DNA from: Fibrobacter sp. UWB2
GTDB lineage: Bacteria > Fibrobacterota > Fibrobacteria > Fibrobacterales > Fibrobacteraceae
Direction: 5' to 3'
Assembly: GCF_002210425.1 (NCBI RefSeq)
Contig: NZ_MWQK01000001.1
Location: 723,044 to 787,043, forward strand
Length of the DNA: 64,000 bases
This document shows positions 1 to 8,952 of the stretch, in pieces. Numbering within the stretch: position 1 is the first letter of the stretch; every line of letters starts with the position of its first letter. The notes beneath the pieces were generated by a model that ran no database searches, was not told the DNA's origin, and was given only the letters and a program-made list of their open reading frames with translations. The translations under genes were made by a program, and so were the position numbers.

Positions 1-74
1 ATGTTTACGTTATGTATTTGTAATACAATTATAACAAATAACTAAAATGCAATGCTCCAAAAATGGAAATAATG

Positions 75-1112
75 TTATTTTTTGAAAAAATCTTTACCCG
101 CTGTTCCTTGTCGAGTCCATAATATAAGGTATATGCACCATCCCAGCCATTTTTTTAAGTCACGCAAAAACATAGATGGATGTTCCAGCCTCATCCAAAC
201 CTTCCGTAGATTCCACACAGTTTTAACAGCCCAAGGAGATGACACACTTAACAACCATCTGTCCATGGGCCTCCATACACCTGACTCATCCATATAGCGC
301 TTTATATCTTTGACAAACGGATGGTGGGAGTCGCTGTGATATCGAACATCTTTCAGAGTCAGATTAAAGAACACCATTCGTTGTTTCATTTGCAACAATG
401 GAAACCTATTTCCCCAAACTCCCATTACCATATTATCAGCTAAACCACATATCTTTTGACAATAGTCAAAGGTTAGAGAATTTATGTGCATAGTTGATAG
501 GGGGTTGTATCTTCTATAATACATTGACTGTTTATATACTCTTATATCTTCCTTATTATCTATTGCGATTTGTAAATTCATTAAATAATCCTCTCCAAGG
601 ACATAGTAACGGGGAAACGCTAAAGTTCTTTCATTAAATAATGATTTGTGAAACAGGCGACCAAATGGTGCCACATAAATGTCCCTTGTATAAATCATTT
701 TTAAATACTCATCTTTACTTATTATATCTGGAAGCTTTTGGATTAAATTGATGTTATGTGTATGTCCACTAAGAACAATGTTCGTTTTTTCAGATAGTTC
801 AACCATATACTCTAATCCGTTATCCAAAAGTATATCATCAGAATCCACGAACATAATCCACTCACCATGAGATTCTTCTACACCCCGTCTTCTTGCTGCT
901 GTAGTTCCAAGGTTATCTTGCTCAATGTATATCACATTGGGACGATTCTCATACTTCTTGCAAATATCACCAGAGCCATCTGTACTTCCATCATTCACAA
1001 GAATCAGCTCAATATTCTTGTATGATTGCGACAGAACAGACTGAACACATTCTTCAACGTATTCTGCCGTGTTATATACAGGGACTATTATACTGACTAA
1101 CGAATTATCCAT
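75..1112 (-). CDS. Glycosyltransferase family 2 (last gene of polysaccharide operon)
   Basis: This 345-residue protein is a GT-A fold glycosyltransferase that would add one sugar to a surface polysaccharide at the cytoplasmic face of the membrane. The N-terminus reads VSIIVPVYNTAEYVEECVQS, followed by LVNDGSTDGS (nucleotide-binding Asp) and MFVDSDD (the DxD metal-binding motif near residue 95). The C-terminal 200 residues are not diagnostic and give no acceptor. It is less similar to its five neighbours than they are to each other, and it has the more ordinary GT2 N-terminus. Its start overlaps the end of the upstream gene by 16 bases, which points to translational coupling at the 3' end of the operon. 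Donor and acceptor are unknown. Confidence 0.88.
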   Translation of the reverse strand: MDNSLVSIIVPVYNTAEYVEECVQSVLSQSYKNIELILVNDGSTDGSGDICKKYENRPNVIYIEQDNLGTTAARRRGVEESHGEWIMFVDSDDILLDNGLEYMVELSEKTNIVLSGHTHNINLIQKLPDIISKDEYLKMIYTRDIYVAPFGRLFHKSLFNERTLAFPRYYVLGEDYLMNLQIAIDNKEDIRVYKQSMYYRRYNPLSTMHINSLTFDYCQKICGLADNMVMGVWGNRFPLLQMKQRMVFFNLTLKDVRYHSDSHHPFVKDIKRYMDESGVWRPMDRWLLSVSSPWAVKTVWNLRKVWMRLEHPSMFLRDLKKWLGWCIYLILWTRQGTAGKDFFKK

Positions 1113-2029
1113 AACCAGAAAAAGTATATGTATAATAGCACTTGATATATGATAGAATGCCCTTTACGCAGGTCATTTAGTGCTTTCAATTTTGAAGGAT
1201 ATATTTCGTCAAGCTTATAAAAATAATATTTGAACAACCTTCGATCCTGTTTTAACATCCTCCATAGATAAGGCTTTAACCTACGTTCTCTATCATATTT
1301 ATTTCGTATCAAAAATCTGTCAGCCATAAAAGCCACCTCCGCCCTTATCTCTAACTCTCTAGGCTTAGAACAAAAATCATCTGCTAATGAATTAGGGCGG
1401 GAAGTACTAACATAAAGGATTTCATTGATAACTTTAATGCTTTTAGCATAATAACCAGATTGCATAGAAAATATTATATCATTACCATACATTACTTCGT
1501 CAAATCGAATATTGTATTTGTTTATCAAATCCCTTTTCATCATTTTGCCCCATGGAACATCCAGCCTAACTCTTATATACCATTCATCACCATCCGAAAG
1601 ATATTGATCAATTCTCCTATTTATATGAGGATCCCTAACTGTTTCTATATTAACATTATCAGAAAGAACCGACTTCTTTTTGAAGAAAATGATATCTGCT
1701 TCTGAATCAATATCGGATAATATCAAATCATACATATCTTCAACAAAAAAGTCATCTGCATCTGCAAACAGGAGCCATTTTCCTTTTGCATGATCTAAAC
1801 CGATATTCCTGGCATAACCAGCCCCTCCATTTTTAGGTGCACGAATAAATTCGAGGAAAGGACGGGAAAGTTCTGGATATCTTTCCAAATATGTGTCTGC
1901 ATCTAGGCTATCATCATCCACTACGATCACCTGAATGTCTTCAGACACAGGGATGGATTTCAGACAGCGCATCAGCAAGTCTGGAATATCGTAATGAGGA
2001 ATTATGATACTAAACAGCGGCTTATCCAT
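1097..2029 (-). CDS. Glycosyltransferase family 2, tandem paralogue 1
   Basis: This 310-residue GT2 enzyme begins MDKPLFSIIIPHYDIPDLLM, has VVDDDSLDAD as the first Asp motif and LFADADDFFVEDMYD as the DxD region. Its first ~105 residues are almost the same as in the next four genes upstream, while the rest (residues 110-310) differs, apart from shared blocks such as VPWGKMMKRDLI and LFKYYFYKLDEIYPSKL. Known GT2 enzymes bind the sugar nucleotide through the N-terminal half and the acceptor through the C-terminal half, so the paralogues may share a donor and differ in acceptor. It overlaps the upstream gene by 28 bases and the downstream gene by 16. Confidence 0.87.
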   Translation of the reverse strand: MDKPLFSIIIPHYDIPDLLMRCLKSIPVSEDIQVIVVDDDSLDADTYLERYPELSRPFLEFIRAPKNGGAGYARNIGLDHAKGKWLLFADADDFFVEDMYDLILSDIDSEADIIFFKKKSVLSDNVNIETVRDPHINRRIDQYLSDGDEWYIRVRLDVPWGKMMKRDLINKYNIRFDEVMYGNDIIFSMQSGYYAKSIKVINEILYVSTSRPNSLADDFCSKPRELEIRAEVAFMADRFLIRNKYDRERRLKPYLWRMLKQDRRLFKYYFYKLDEIYPSKLKALNDLRKGHSIIYQVLLYIYFFWLWIIR

Positions 2030-2985
2030 ATTTTAAACGAATAAAAATACAATTTGATTTTGAATCTACAAGAACAACCTTTAGTGATGTCTTTGAGCGC
2101 GGCTATCTTTGATGTATAGATTTCGTCCAATCTTATGAAGTAGTACTTAAATAAATTCCTGTCCTGGCTTAACATCCTTTTTATGTAAGATACAATTTCT
2201 CTTCCTTGGCTCATATTGTGTTGAAATAAAAAAGAATCATATCTGAATGCAGCTCCTGCTCTAATTCTTAATTCATCAGGTTTTTTACAAAATTCATAAG
2301 TCGCTGAACCTTCATGATATGTCACGACATATAGAACAGTATCAATGGCTTCGATCTTCTTTGCTAAACAACCTACATGTACGGAAAAAAGAATGTCATT
2401 AGAATACTTGATTTTTTCAAAACAAATGTGATGATTCTCTACCAGACTTTTCTTAATCATTTTACCCCATGGTACATTATATCTGGTTCTTACTGGCACC
2501 TCATCACCCGTTTTGAGATAAATATCCATTATTTTATCAATATAGCCACTTCTGGATGATTTGCAGTTCAGATTATCAGAATAAACTGCCCGTTTCTGGA
2601 AATAGATAACATCGGCGTCAGATTCTACATGCGTATTAATAATATCATACATATTGCCCACAAAGAAGTCATCTGCATCTGCAAACAACAGCCATTTCCC
2701 TTTTGCATGATCTAATCCGATATTTCGGGCATATCCAGCCCCTCCATTCTTAGAAGCACGAATAAACTCTAAGTATGGACGAGACAGCTCTGGATATCTT
2801 TCCAAATAGGTATCTGCATCAGGGCTGTTATCATCCACTACAATCACCTGAATATCTTCAGATACAGGTATTGACTTCAGACAGCGCATCAGCAAGTCCG
2901 GAATATCGTAGTGAGGTATGATGATACTAAACGTAGGACACATAGATTTTATATTTGCCATAATACTTACAGGAGTCTTGTCCAT
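2002..2985 (-). CDS. Glycosyltransferase family 2, tandem paralogue 2
   Basis: This 327-residue GT2 enzyme carries an N-terminal extension (MDKTPVSIMANIKSM) before the conserved FSIIIPHYDIPDLL strand. The catalytic Asp motifs are VVDDNSPDAD and LFADADDFF. The C-terminal half (FEKIKYSNDILFSVHVGCLA and after) is divergent relative to its neighbours, and the tail is basic and aromatic (LYFYSFKIWISRCL), which could touch the membrane. The start overlaps the end of the upstream paralogue by 19 bases; the same DNA encodes WTRLL-stop of that gene and MDKTPV of this one. It is part of the same minus-strand operon. Specificity is not predictable. Confidence 0.86.
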   Translation of the reverse strand: MDKTPVSIMANIKSMCPTFSIIIPHYDIPDLLMRCLKSIPVSEDIQVIVVDDNSPDADTYLERYPELSRPYLEFIRASKNGGAGYARNIGLDHAKGKWLLFADADDFFVGNMYDIINTHVESDADVIYFQKRAVYSDNLNCKSSRSGYIDKIMDIYLKTGDEVPVRTRYNVPWGKMIKKSLVENHHICFEKIKYSNDILFSVHVGCLAKKIEAIDTVLYVVTYHEGSATYEFCKKPDELRIRAGAAFRYDSFLFQHNMSQGREIVSYIKRMLSQDRNLFKYYFIRLDEIYTSKIAALKDITKGCSCRFKIKLYFYSFKIWISRCLVS

Positions 2986-3908
2986 ACCAATAATGAATAT
3001 AAATAGAATTTAATCTTGAATCTTCGGGGACTATTCTTGCAAATATCCCGTAATGCCGATAACTTTGACGGATAGATTTCTTCCAACTTGAAGAAGTAGT
3101 ACTTGAACAACCTCCTGTCATGCGTTAACATCTTAACTAAAAAAAATTTCAATCGATGCTCTCTACAAAAATCATTTTGCAGCATAAATTTGTCCATCCG
3201 AAAGGCTGCCTCTGCTCTAAGTTTCAACTCATTGGGCTTTAAACAAAAATCTGACATCTGGGAATCAGGACGAGAAGTGACAACGTAAAGGACCCTATTA
3301 ACAACCTGAATTGTCCTTGCGTAATAGCCTATCTGTAAAGAACAGTAAGCATCATCAGCATACATTACTTCGTCAAAACGGATGTCGTGTTTGACCATCA
3401 CATCTCTTTTAACCATTTTACCCCATGGTACATACATTTGTGCTCTAATAGGCCACTCGTCACCGTCTATCAGGTATTGATTAATTATTTTGTTTACATG
3501 AGCATTCCGTTTTGCTTCTCTATTTATATCTGCTGAAAGAACCGAATTAGATTTAAAGTATATAACATCTGTTTCTGAATCAACGTATGAGCAGATGATA
3601 TCATACATGTCTTCAACAAAGAAGTCATCCGAATCAGCAAACAATATCCATTTCCCTTTAGCATGGTCTAATCCTACATTCCTGGCATAGCCTGCACCTC
3701 CACCTTTTGTCGTTCTGATAAACTCCAGATAGGGGCGTGACAGTTCCGGATACCTCTCCAAGTAGGTGTCAGCATCTGCACTATTGTCGTCTACCACAAT
3801 CACTTGAATGTCCTCAGATACAGGGATTGACTGTAAGCACCGCATTAGAAGATCCGGTATCTCTTTATGAGGAATGATAATACTAAATGTAGGATGCATT
3901 GTTTTCAT
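2967..3908 (-). CDS. Glycosyltransferase family 2, tandem paralogue 3
   Basis: This 313-residue GT2 enzyme begins MKTMHPTFSIIIPHKEIPDL. Asp motifs are VVDDNSADAD and LFADSDDFFVED, so the DxD is D-S-D here rather than D-A-D. It lacks the in-frame N-terminal extension of paralogues 2 and 4; an 11-codon reading frame just upstream (3906-3940) looks like a remnant of that extension knocked out of frame. This is also the only junction in the array where the coding regions do not overlap: there is a 13-base gap to the upstream gene. The C-terminus ends LYSLLVWTRLL. The function is inferred from the fold only. Confidence 0.86.
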   Translation of the reverse strand: MKTMHPTFSIIIPHKEIPDLLMRCLQSIPVSEDIQVIVVDDNSADADTYLERYPELSRPYLEFIRTTKGGGAGYARNVGLDHAKGKWILFADSDDFFVEDMYDIICSYVDSETDVIYFKSNSVLSADINREAKRNAHVNKIINQYLIDGDEWPIRAQMYVPWGKMVKRDVMVKHDIRFDEVMYADDAYCSLQIGYYARTIQVVNRVLYVVTSRPDSQMSDFCLKPNELKLRAEAAFRMDKFMLQNDFCREHRLKFFLVKMLTHDRRLFKYYFFKLEEIYPSKLSALRDICKNSPRRFKIKFYLYSLLVWTRLL

Positions 3909-3940
3909 GTTTGTTGAATATTCACAGAATCCTTGCCCAT
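3906..3940 (-). other. Relic 11-codon ORF ahead of paralogue 3
   Basis: On the minus strand an ATG at 3940 opens MGKDSVNIQQT and stops at a TGA that overlaps the ATG of the glycosyltransferase at 3908. The first residues match the N-terminal extensions of the paralogues starting at 2985 (MDKTPVSIMANI) and 4896 (MDKDSVSIVANI). This suggests the extension once continued into the gene and was lost by a small deletion, or that the short ORF now only couples translation. No protein role is claimed. Confidence 0.45.
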
Positions 3941-4896
3941 ATCAGCAATGAATATATATACAACTTGATTTTAATAAACAGAGATGTACCTTTGCTAATA
4001 TCAAGCAATGCCAATAGTTTTGATGGATATAATTCGTCTAATTTATAAAAGTAATATTTGAATAAAGAATGGTCTTTCTTCAACATTATCAATAAATATT
4101 TTCTCATAGACCTAACTCTACAGATATTATGCCTAATCAAGAATTTTTCTTCTCGGAAAAACACTTCTGCCCTTGTTTTCAATTCACCTGGCTTGGTGCA
4201 AAATTCTGCACTTAATGATTTGGGACGAAAAGTCACGACATATAGGGTTATATTTGCAACCTTGATGATTCCTGCATGATAACCAACAAGCATGGAAAAA
4301 TATACATCAGCCGAATACACTACTTCGTCAAATCGGATATTGTATTTAACAACTAAATCCCTTTTTACCATCTTGGCCCATGGAACAAACAACTTAAATC
4401 TTACAGGCCATTCATCACCATCTTTCAAACACTGATCAATCTTTCTATTCATCCAAGAACATCGATTTGATTCTATGTTTATATTCTCCGAAAGAACCGC
4501 CTTGTTTTTGAAGTATATGACATCTGCTTCCGAATCAACGTATGAGCTGATGATGTCATGCATATCTTCAACAAAGAAGTCATCCGCATCGGCAAACAGC
4601 AGCCATTTGCCTTTAGCATGCTCCAGTCCTACATTCCTGGCATAGCCAGTTCCTCCGCCCTTAGTCGTTCTGACAAACTCCAGATAAGGGCGTGACAGCT
4701 CTGAGTATCTTTCCAAATAGGTGTCAGCACCCACACTGTTGTCATCCACCACAATCACCTGGATATCCTCAGATACAGGTATTGACCTCAAGCATCGCAT
4801 CAGCAAATCCGGAATGCCTTTATGGGGTATGATGATACTATACGTTGGAGTCATCGTTTTAATATTTGCGACAATACTTACAGAATCCTTGTCCAT
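3922..4896 (-). CDS. Glycosyltransferase family 2, tandem paralogue 4
   Basis: This 324-residue GT2 enzyme starts MDKDSVSIVANIKTMTPTYS, an extension shared with paralogue 2, then SIIIPHKGIPDLLMRCL. Asp motifs are VVDDNSVGAD and LFADADDFFVEDMHD. Small differences within the otherwise uniform N-terminal module (TGYARNVGLEHAKG) show the copies are not all identical. The C-terminal half (FKLFVPWAKMVKRDL, YSADVYFSMLVGYHA) is its own. The start overlaps the upstream gene by 19 bases. It acts, by family, at the inner face of the cytoplasmic membrane on a lipid-linked oligosaccharide. Confidence 0.86.
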   Translation of the reverse strand: MDKDSVSIVANIKTMTPTYSIIIPHKGIPDLLMRCLRSIPVSEDIQVIVVDDNSVGADTYLERYSELSRPYLEFVRTTKGGGTGYARNVGLEHAKGKWLLFADADDFFVEDMHDIISSYVDSEADVIYFKNKAVLSENINIESNRCSWMNRKIDQCLKDGDEWPVRFKLFVPWAKMVKRDLVVKYNIRFDEVVYSADVYFSMLVGYHAGIIKVANITLYVVTFRPKSLSAEFCTKPGELKTRAEVFFREEKFLIRHNICRVRSMRKYLLIMLKKDHSLFKYYFYKLDELYPSKLLALLDISKGTSLFIKIKLYIYSLLIWARIL

Positions 4897-5813
4897 ACTA
4901 AAAATGAATATAAATAGAATTTAATCTTGAATCTTAGGGGTTTGTTCTTGCAAAAATCCCGCAGTGCCGATAACTTTGACGGATAAATCTCATCAAGTTT
5001 AAAGAAGTAGTATTTGAACAGTTTCCGGTCATTATTGAACATGAGTAACAAATATTTTTTCATGGACCTTTCCTTACACATTTGATGCTGATGCAAAAAC
5101 AGATCAGAACGATAATGCACTTCTGCCCTTATTCTTAACTCATTTGGTTTAGAACAATAATTAGCCACTAACGAATCGGGGCGGGAAGTCAAGACATAAA
5201 GGACTTTATTAACTACCTCAATAGTTTCAGCATGATATCCTACAAACAAAGAGAAAAACGCATCATTTGAGTATCTTATTTCTTCAAAGCGGATGTTAAA
5301 TTTATTAATCAAATCTCTTTTGATCATCTTACCCCATATAGGACAATACATAAATCTTAAAGGCCATTCGTCGCCATTCGCATAATAATTATTAATCATT
5401 CTATCAATATAAACATCCCTATCAATCTTTATTTTTATATTTTCAGAAAGAACAGATTCTTTCTTGTAATAAATGACATCAGCTTCCGAGTCTGCATTTG
5501 AAGAAATGATATCATACATATCTTCCACATAAAAATCATCGGCATCAGCAAACAGTAGCCATTCACCCTTTGCATGATCCAATCCTATATTGCGAGCATA
5601 GCCAGCGCCTCCACCTTTTGTCGTTCTGATAAACTCCAAATAAGGACGCGACAGTTCAGGATACCTCTCTAAATATGTATCGGCATCTGGACTGTTATCA
5701 TCCACCACAATCACCTGAATATCCTCAGATACAGGTATCGACTTCAGACAGCGCATCAGCAAGTCTGGAATATCGTAATGAGGTATTATGATGCTAAATA
5801 ACATCTTACTCAT
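4878..5813 (-). CDS. Glycosyltransferase family 2, tandem paralogue 5
   Basis: This 311-residue GT2 enzyme is the first of the five near-identical paralogues in transcription order. It starts MSKMLFSIIIPHYDIPDLLM and has VVDDNSPDAD and LFADADDFYVEDMYD. The C-terminal half contains PIWGKMIKRDLINKFNIRFE and ends SFLVWTRIL, where the last codons overlap the start of the next gene by 19 bases. It lies 25 bases after the pyruvyl-transferase-family gene, so it belongs to the same transcript. Its codon use includes many AT-ending codons, unlike the housekeeping genes to the right. Confidence 0.87.
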   Translation of the reverse strand: MSKMLFSIIIPHYDIPDLLMRCLKSIPVSEDIQVIVVDDNSPDADTYLERYPELSRPYLEFIRTTKGGGAGYARNIGLDHAKGEWLLFADADDFYVEDMYDIISSNADSEADVIYYKKESVLSENIKIKIDRDVYIDRMINNYYANGDEWPLRFMYCPIWGKMIKRDLINKFNIRFEEIRYSNDAFFSLFVGYHAETIEVVNKVLYVLTSRPDSLVANYCSKPNELRIRAEVHYRSDLFLHQHQMCKERSMKKYLLLMFNNDRKLFKYYFFKLDEIYPSKLSALRDFCKNKPLRFKIKFYLYSFLVWTRIL

Positions 5814-5838
5814 TTATAGGTAGACTTATTTATATAGT

Positions 5839-6690
5839 TTATCTAGGGAAGACCGAAAAGATTTCATCTTTCTTCTTTTCAACAACAGAAGGCTCTATGC
5901 AATAATCATCTATAATAGACTGAATAGTTGGCCAAGTGGTTGTCGTCACATCTATAGGGTTGTCTTTCAATCCATATGATGAATAATAGTCGGCAAACTT
6001 AAATCCGTCACCCAACATTCTCTCTCCATAAGGATACAAGAGTATATGCTTATTGGGGATATGAAAACTATCTGCTACTATCAATCCATGCAAACTACTT
6101 GACAATATGGTTTCACATGATGCTATTTCCTTGACCACATCTATTGGCTTCTTTCCCAAATCAATGATTACTGAATCAGAATATTTTTTCTTCATTTCAC
6201 CAACAAATGGCGAATCCTTTTCTTTGTAATGAGGAATAATTCCTAAACGATATTTCTTTGGCGGTTTTTCACCAATCCATCTGTCAACAAGCAATCCTCC
6301 ATCACCTGTAGGTATATTAAGATCTTCTCCTAAAACTCTCTCAACTCTATTTTTAGAAAGATTTCCTCTCAATGATAAAAACTTAAGATTTCTAAATTGA
6401 ACTATATTCTCTTCTTTAGTATTATAATCCATGAAACCAGTTCCCCAAATATAAAAAGGATCAATATTGAATAATTTTATTATTACTTGTTTTATTTGTC
6501 TTTTAAAATTGACTGAATACAGCGCACGAAGTCGAAGTGCAGATGATAAAGAACTGCCAATGGCAAATATATTACTTTCTTTTTTACTTACTCTTTGAAC
6601 TTTAATTTGAAATAAAGACTCAAGCATGTCTTTATTAAGCAAATCACCCATGTTTGGTATTTGAGGATAGTAAATTCTATATTCCATCAC
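5839..6690 (-). CDS. Polysaccharide pyruvyl transferase family protein
   Basis: This 283-residue protein matches the PS_pyruv_trans (CsaB/WcaK-like) family, whose members add a pyruvate ketal from phosphoenolpyruvate to a sugar of a surface polymer. Visible signs are the N-terminal NMGDLLN segment, WGTGFMD near residue 82, SLRGNLSKNRVE near 105, a GDGGLLVD block near 130, and the characteristic SSLHGLIVADSFHIPN near residue 200. There is no signal peptide, consistent with a cytoplasmic enzyme. It sits between the ABC exporter genes and the glycosyltransferases, with short gaps (21 bases to the exporter ATPase), so the modification is probably made before export. Some family members transfer other groups, so the pyruvyl activity is inferred. 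Confidence 0.75.
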   Translation of the reverse strand: MMEYRIYYPQIPNMGDLLNKDMLESLFQIKVQRVSKKESNIFAIGSSLSSALRLRALYSVNFKRQIKQVIIKLFNIDPFYIWGTGFMDYNTKEENIVQFRNLKFLSLRGNLSKNRVERVLGEDLNIPTGDGGLLVDRWIGEKPPKKYRLGIIPHYKEKDSPFVGEMKKKYSDSVIIDLGKKPIDVVKEIASCETILSSSLHGLIVADSFHIPNKHILLYPYGERMLGDGFKFADYYSSYGLKDNPIDVTTTTWPTIQSIIDDYCIEPSVVEKKKDEIFSVFPR

Positions 6691-6711
6691 TAATGTCTAT
6701 CAAATTATTAA

Positions 6712-7980
6712 TTATACTGATTCCAGGCCCCAAAAACCATCCCTTGAAAGGTTGATTGGGTGCGCAAATTGGTCATAAAAACCTTCAACACGGATGGTCT
6801 GGCAATTGGGCGCTTTAAAAAACACCTGACAATTGGGTTCGTATAAAGCCATGTCTATGGTATAAGCGCCATCAGCCATGTATTTGGGAAGACGAATGTG
6901 GCGCTCAATGGCAAATTCACTAGGTGGAATATCGTTAAGATGCCCTTTATAACGACCTTCCATATAACATGCCATTGGAGTTCCATCCAACTTTTTTATG
7001 ACCAACTTGATGTCACACCTCATGGGTTCACTGGTATTACCCTTGACAAGCACATCAAATACTTCCTGACCATGGTTGAGGGATGTGAAGTTATATGGCG
7101 TGTTGTTTATCTGGATTTCGCTAATTTTCAAGAAACTCTTGCATTCTTGGATGCAATCGGTCATCAGTTTCTGTTCCTCCGCTTGAGAGGTAGATGATTC
7201 CTTATAATGATTGACGGCTTCATCGACTGTGCCGATGAAAGCCGTCATGCCATCGCGAAGGACGACACCCTTCTGACAGAGACTACGGACTGCAGCCATA
7301 TTATGACTTACAAAAAGAACAGTCCTTCCTTGCCCTTTCGACACATCCTGCATCTTGCCGATAGCTTTCTTCTGAAATTCGGCATCGCCTACGGCCAGTA
7401 CCTCATCAACTACCAGAATCTCTGGCTCCAAATGAGCGGCAACAGCAAACCCTAAGCGCACCTTCATACCCGACGAATAGCGCTTGACGGGGGTGTCGAT
7501 ATAACGCTCGCAACCAGAGAAATCAACGATTTCGTCGAGTTTGCGGGTAATCTCTGCCTTGGTCATGCCCATGATGGCACCATTCATATAGATGTTCTCA
7601 CGACCTGTCATCTCTGGGTGGAAGCCTGTACCTACTTCAAGCAGTGAGGCAATACGACCGCAGACGTTAATCTCGCCAACGGTTGGAGCAGTCACACGAG
7701 AGAGTAATTTCAGCAAGGTACTCTTACCTGCGCCATTCTTGCCAATGATGCCTACTACATCGCCTTGCTCCACACTGAAATTGATATCCTTCAGCGCCCA
7801 TACAAAATCGCTGTCGCCCTTCGTGGAACGTATGTTGGTATCGCCAATCTTCAGGAAGGGATCTTCCTTGCCCAAGACATTCATGGCCCACCAACGACTC
7901 AAGTCATTTTTGAAGGTACCTGTGGATACCAGCCCCAAGCGATATTGCTTGCCTACATGATTAAACTCAATAGCCTTCAT
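6712..7980 (-). CDS. wzt: ABC transporter ATP-binding protein, Wzt-like with C-terminal sugar-recognition domain
   Basis: This 422-residue ATPase would drive export of an O-antigen-like or capsular polysaccharide across the inner membrane. The nucleotide-binding domain covers about residues 1-245, with Walker A GIIGKNGAGKSTLLKLL, signature YSSGMKVRLGFAVAAH, Walker B LVVDEVLAVGD and a switch His in LFVSHN. Residues ~265-422 form an extra domain as in Wzt proteins that recognise the non-reducing end of the polymer. It overlaps the permease gene by 4 bases (ATGA), the usual sign of tight coupling. The pair heads the operon, which implies that the glycosyltransferases downstream build the exported glycan. 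Confidence 0.9.
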   Translation of the reverse strand: MKAIEFNHVGKQYRLGLVSTGTFKNDLSRWWAMNVLGKEDPFLKIGDTNIRSTKGDSDFVWALKDINFSVEQGDVVGIIGKNGAGKSTLLKLLSRVTAPTVGEINVCGRIASLLEVGTGFHPEMTGRENIYMNGAIMGMTKAEITRKLDEIVDFSGCERYIDTPVKRYSSGMKVRLGFAVAAHLEPEILVVDEVLAVGDAEFQKKAIGKMQDVSKGQGRTVLFVSHNMAAVRSLCQKGVVLRDGMTAFIGTVDEAVNHYKESSTSQAEEQKLMTDCIQECKSFLKISEIQINNTPYNFTSLNHGQEVFDVLVKGNTSEPMRCDIKLVIKKLDGTPMACYMEGRYKGHLNDIPPSEFAIERHIRLPKYMADGAYTIDMALYEPNCQVFFKAPNCQTIRVEGFYDQFAHPINLSRDGFWGLESV

Positions 7981-8837
7981 ACAGTATCCATAAAATTACG
8001 TTGTACCTTATTAAATATAACGACGCTGAATAGCAGCAGTACACTCATAAACAAGAAACTATAGCCTAAGGCGAACCATGAGAAATAGCCCTGTCCCAAC
8101 GTGGCATACTTGAAAGCCTCGATAATGGAGGTCATCGGGTTGGCCATAATCAGTGTGCGTAGGGGCCCTTCTTCCACCATGCTGAGTGGATAGACAATAG
8201 GCGTAGCATACATCCAGAGTTGGACGATAAAGGTGAAGAGAATCGTGAAGTCGCGATACTTCGTGGTAAGCGAGGAGATCAGAATTCCAAAGCCAAGACC
8301 AAGGCCAGCCAGCATCATGACCAAGAGGGGAGTAAGCAGAATAGTCCAATTAGGGGCAATCGGAGCACCCTTCACAAAGAAATAGAGATAGAGCACCACA
8401 AAGAGTCCTACCTGAATGACAAATCGCAACAGATTGGATATCACCACAGCGATGGGCACCACCAAACGGGGAAAATAGACCTTGCCGAACATATTCTGGT
8501 TGGCTACGAAAGTGTTTGACGACTGGTTCAGACAGTTAGAGAAATAGAACCAGCAGATGTTGCCAGCCATATAAAACAAGGCCTGGGGCATCCCGTCGGT
8601 ACTCATCTTAGCAATATTTCCAAACACCACCATATTCATGATAACGGTCAAAATGGGTTGTATCAGATACCAAAGCGGCCCCAGTATGGTCTGCTTATAC
8701 TGCACCACGATATTGCGCCTGACGAACAGTTCTATCAGGTCGCGGTAATGCCAGATTTCCTTGAAATCAATATGCCACAGTTTTTCATGTGGCTTAATTT
8801 TCATTGTCCAGTATTGTTTTTGCTCTGTTTCAGACAT
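7977..8837 (-). CDS. wzm: ABC-2 type polysaccharide exporter permease (Wzm-like)
   Basis: This is the membrane partner of the ATPase. I chose the ATG at 8837 (MSETEQKQYWTMKIK), giving 286 residues, the usual size of the family; an open frame continues upstream to 9068 but runs into the divergent sulfate-binding gene and has no family content. After a cytoplasmic N-terminus with HYRDLIELFVRRNIVVQYKQ, about six hydrophobic segments follow, with the family's TILGPLWYLIQPILT and PIVYPLSMV blocks. It is the first gene of the minus-strand operon, so its promoter should lie in 8838-8952. Confidence 0.9.
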   Translation of the reverse strand: MSETEQKQYWTMKIKPHEKLWHIDFKEIWHYRDLIELFVRRNIVVQYKQTILGPLWYLIQPILTVIMNMVVFGNIAKMSTDGMPQALFYMAGNICWFYFSNCLNQSSNTFVANQNMFGKVYFPRLVVPIAVVISNLLRFVIQVGLFVVLYLYFFVKGAPIAPNWTILLTPLLVMMLAGLGLGFGILISSLTTKYRDFTILFTFIVQLWMYATPIVYPLSMVEEGPLRTLIMANPMTSIIEAFKYATLGQGYFSWFALGYSFLFMSVLLLFSVVIFNKVQRNFMDTV

Positions 8838-8952
8838 AATTGGATTACAATAAAAATAAGAAAATAATACACATTTTGTTACCATGCGCAAGAAAAACAA
8901 ACATATTGGGAATAAAATATTACTATCATTCTCAATAAGAAGGAATTTCACT
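8838..8952. promoter_or_regulatory. Divergent promoter region between polysaccharide operon and sulfur island
   Basis: This AT-rich 115-base gap separates two divergent genes and must hold both promoters. On the plus side, AAGGAATTTCA directly before the ATG at 8953 is the ribosome binding site; the same eleven bases precede two other genes of the sulfur island. The segment CATATTGGGAATAA resembles, but does not match, the TTGGACAA boxes found upstream of 10186, 11582 and 14224. The base composition changes here, so it is also the likely edge of acquired DNA on the left. Confidence 0.5.
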
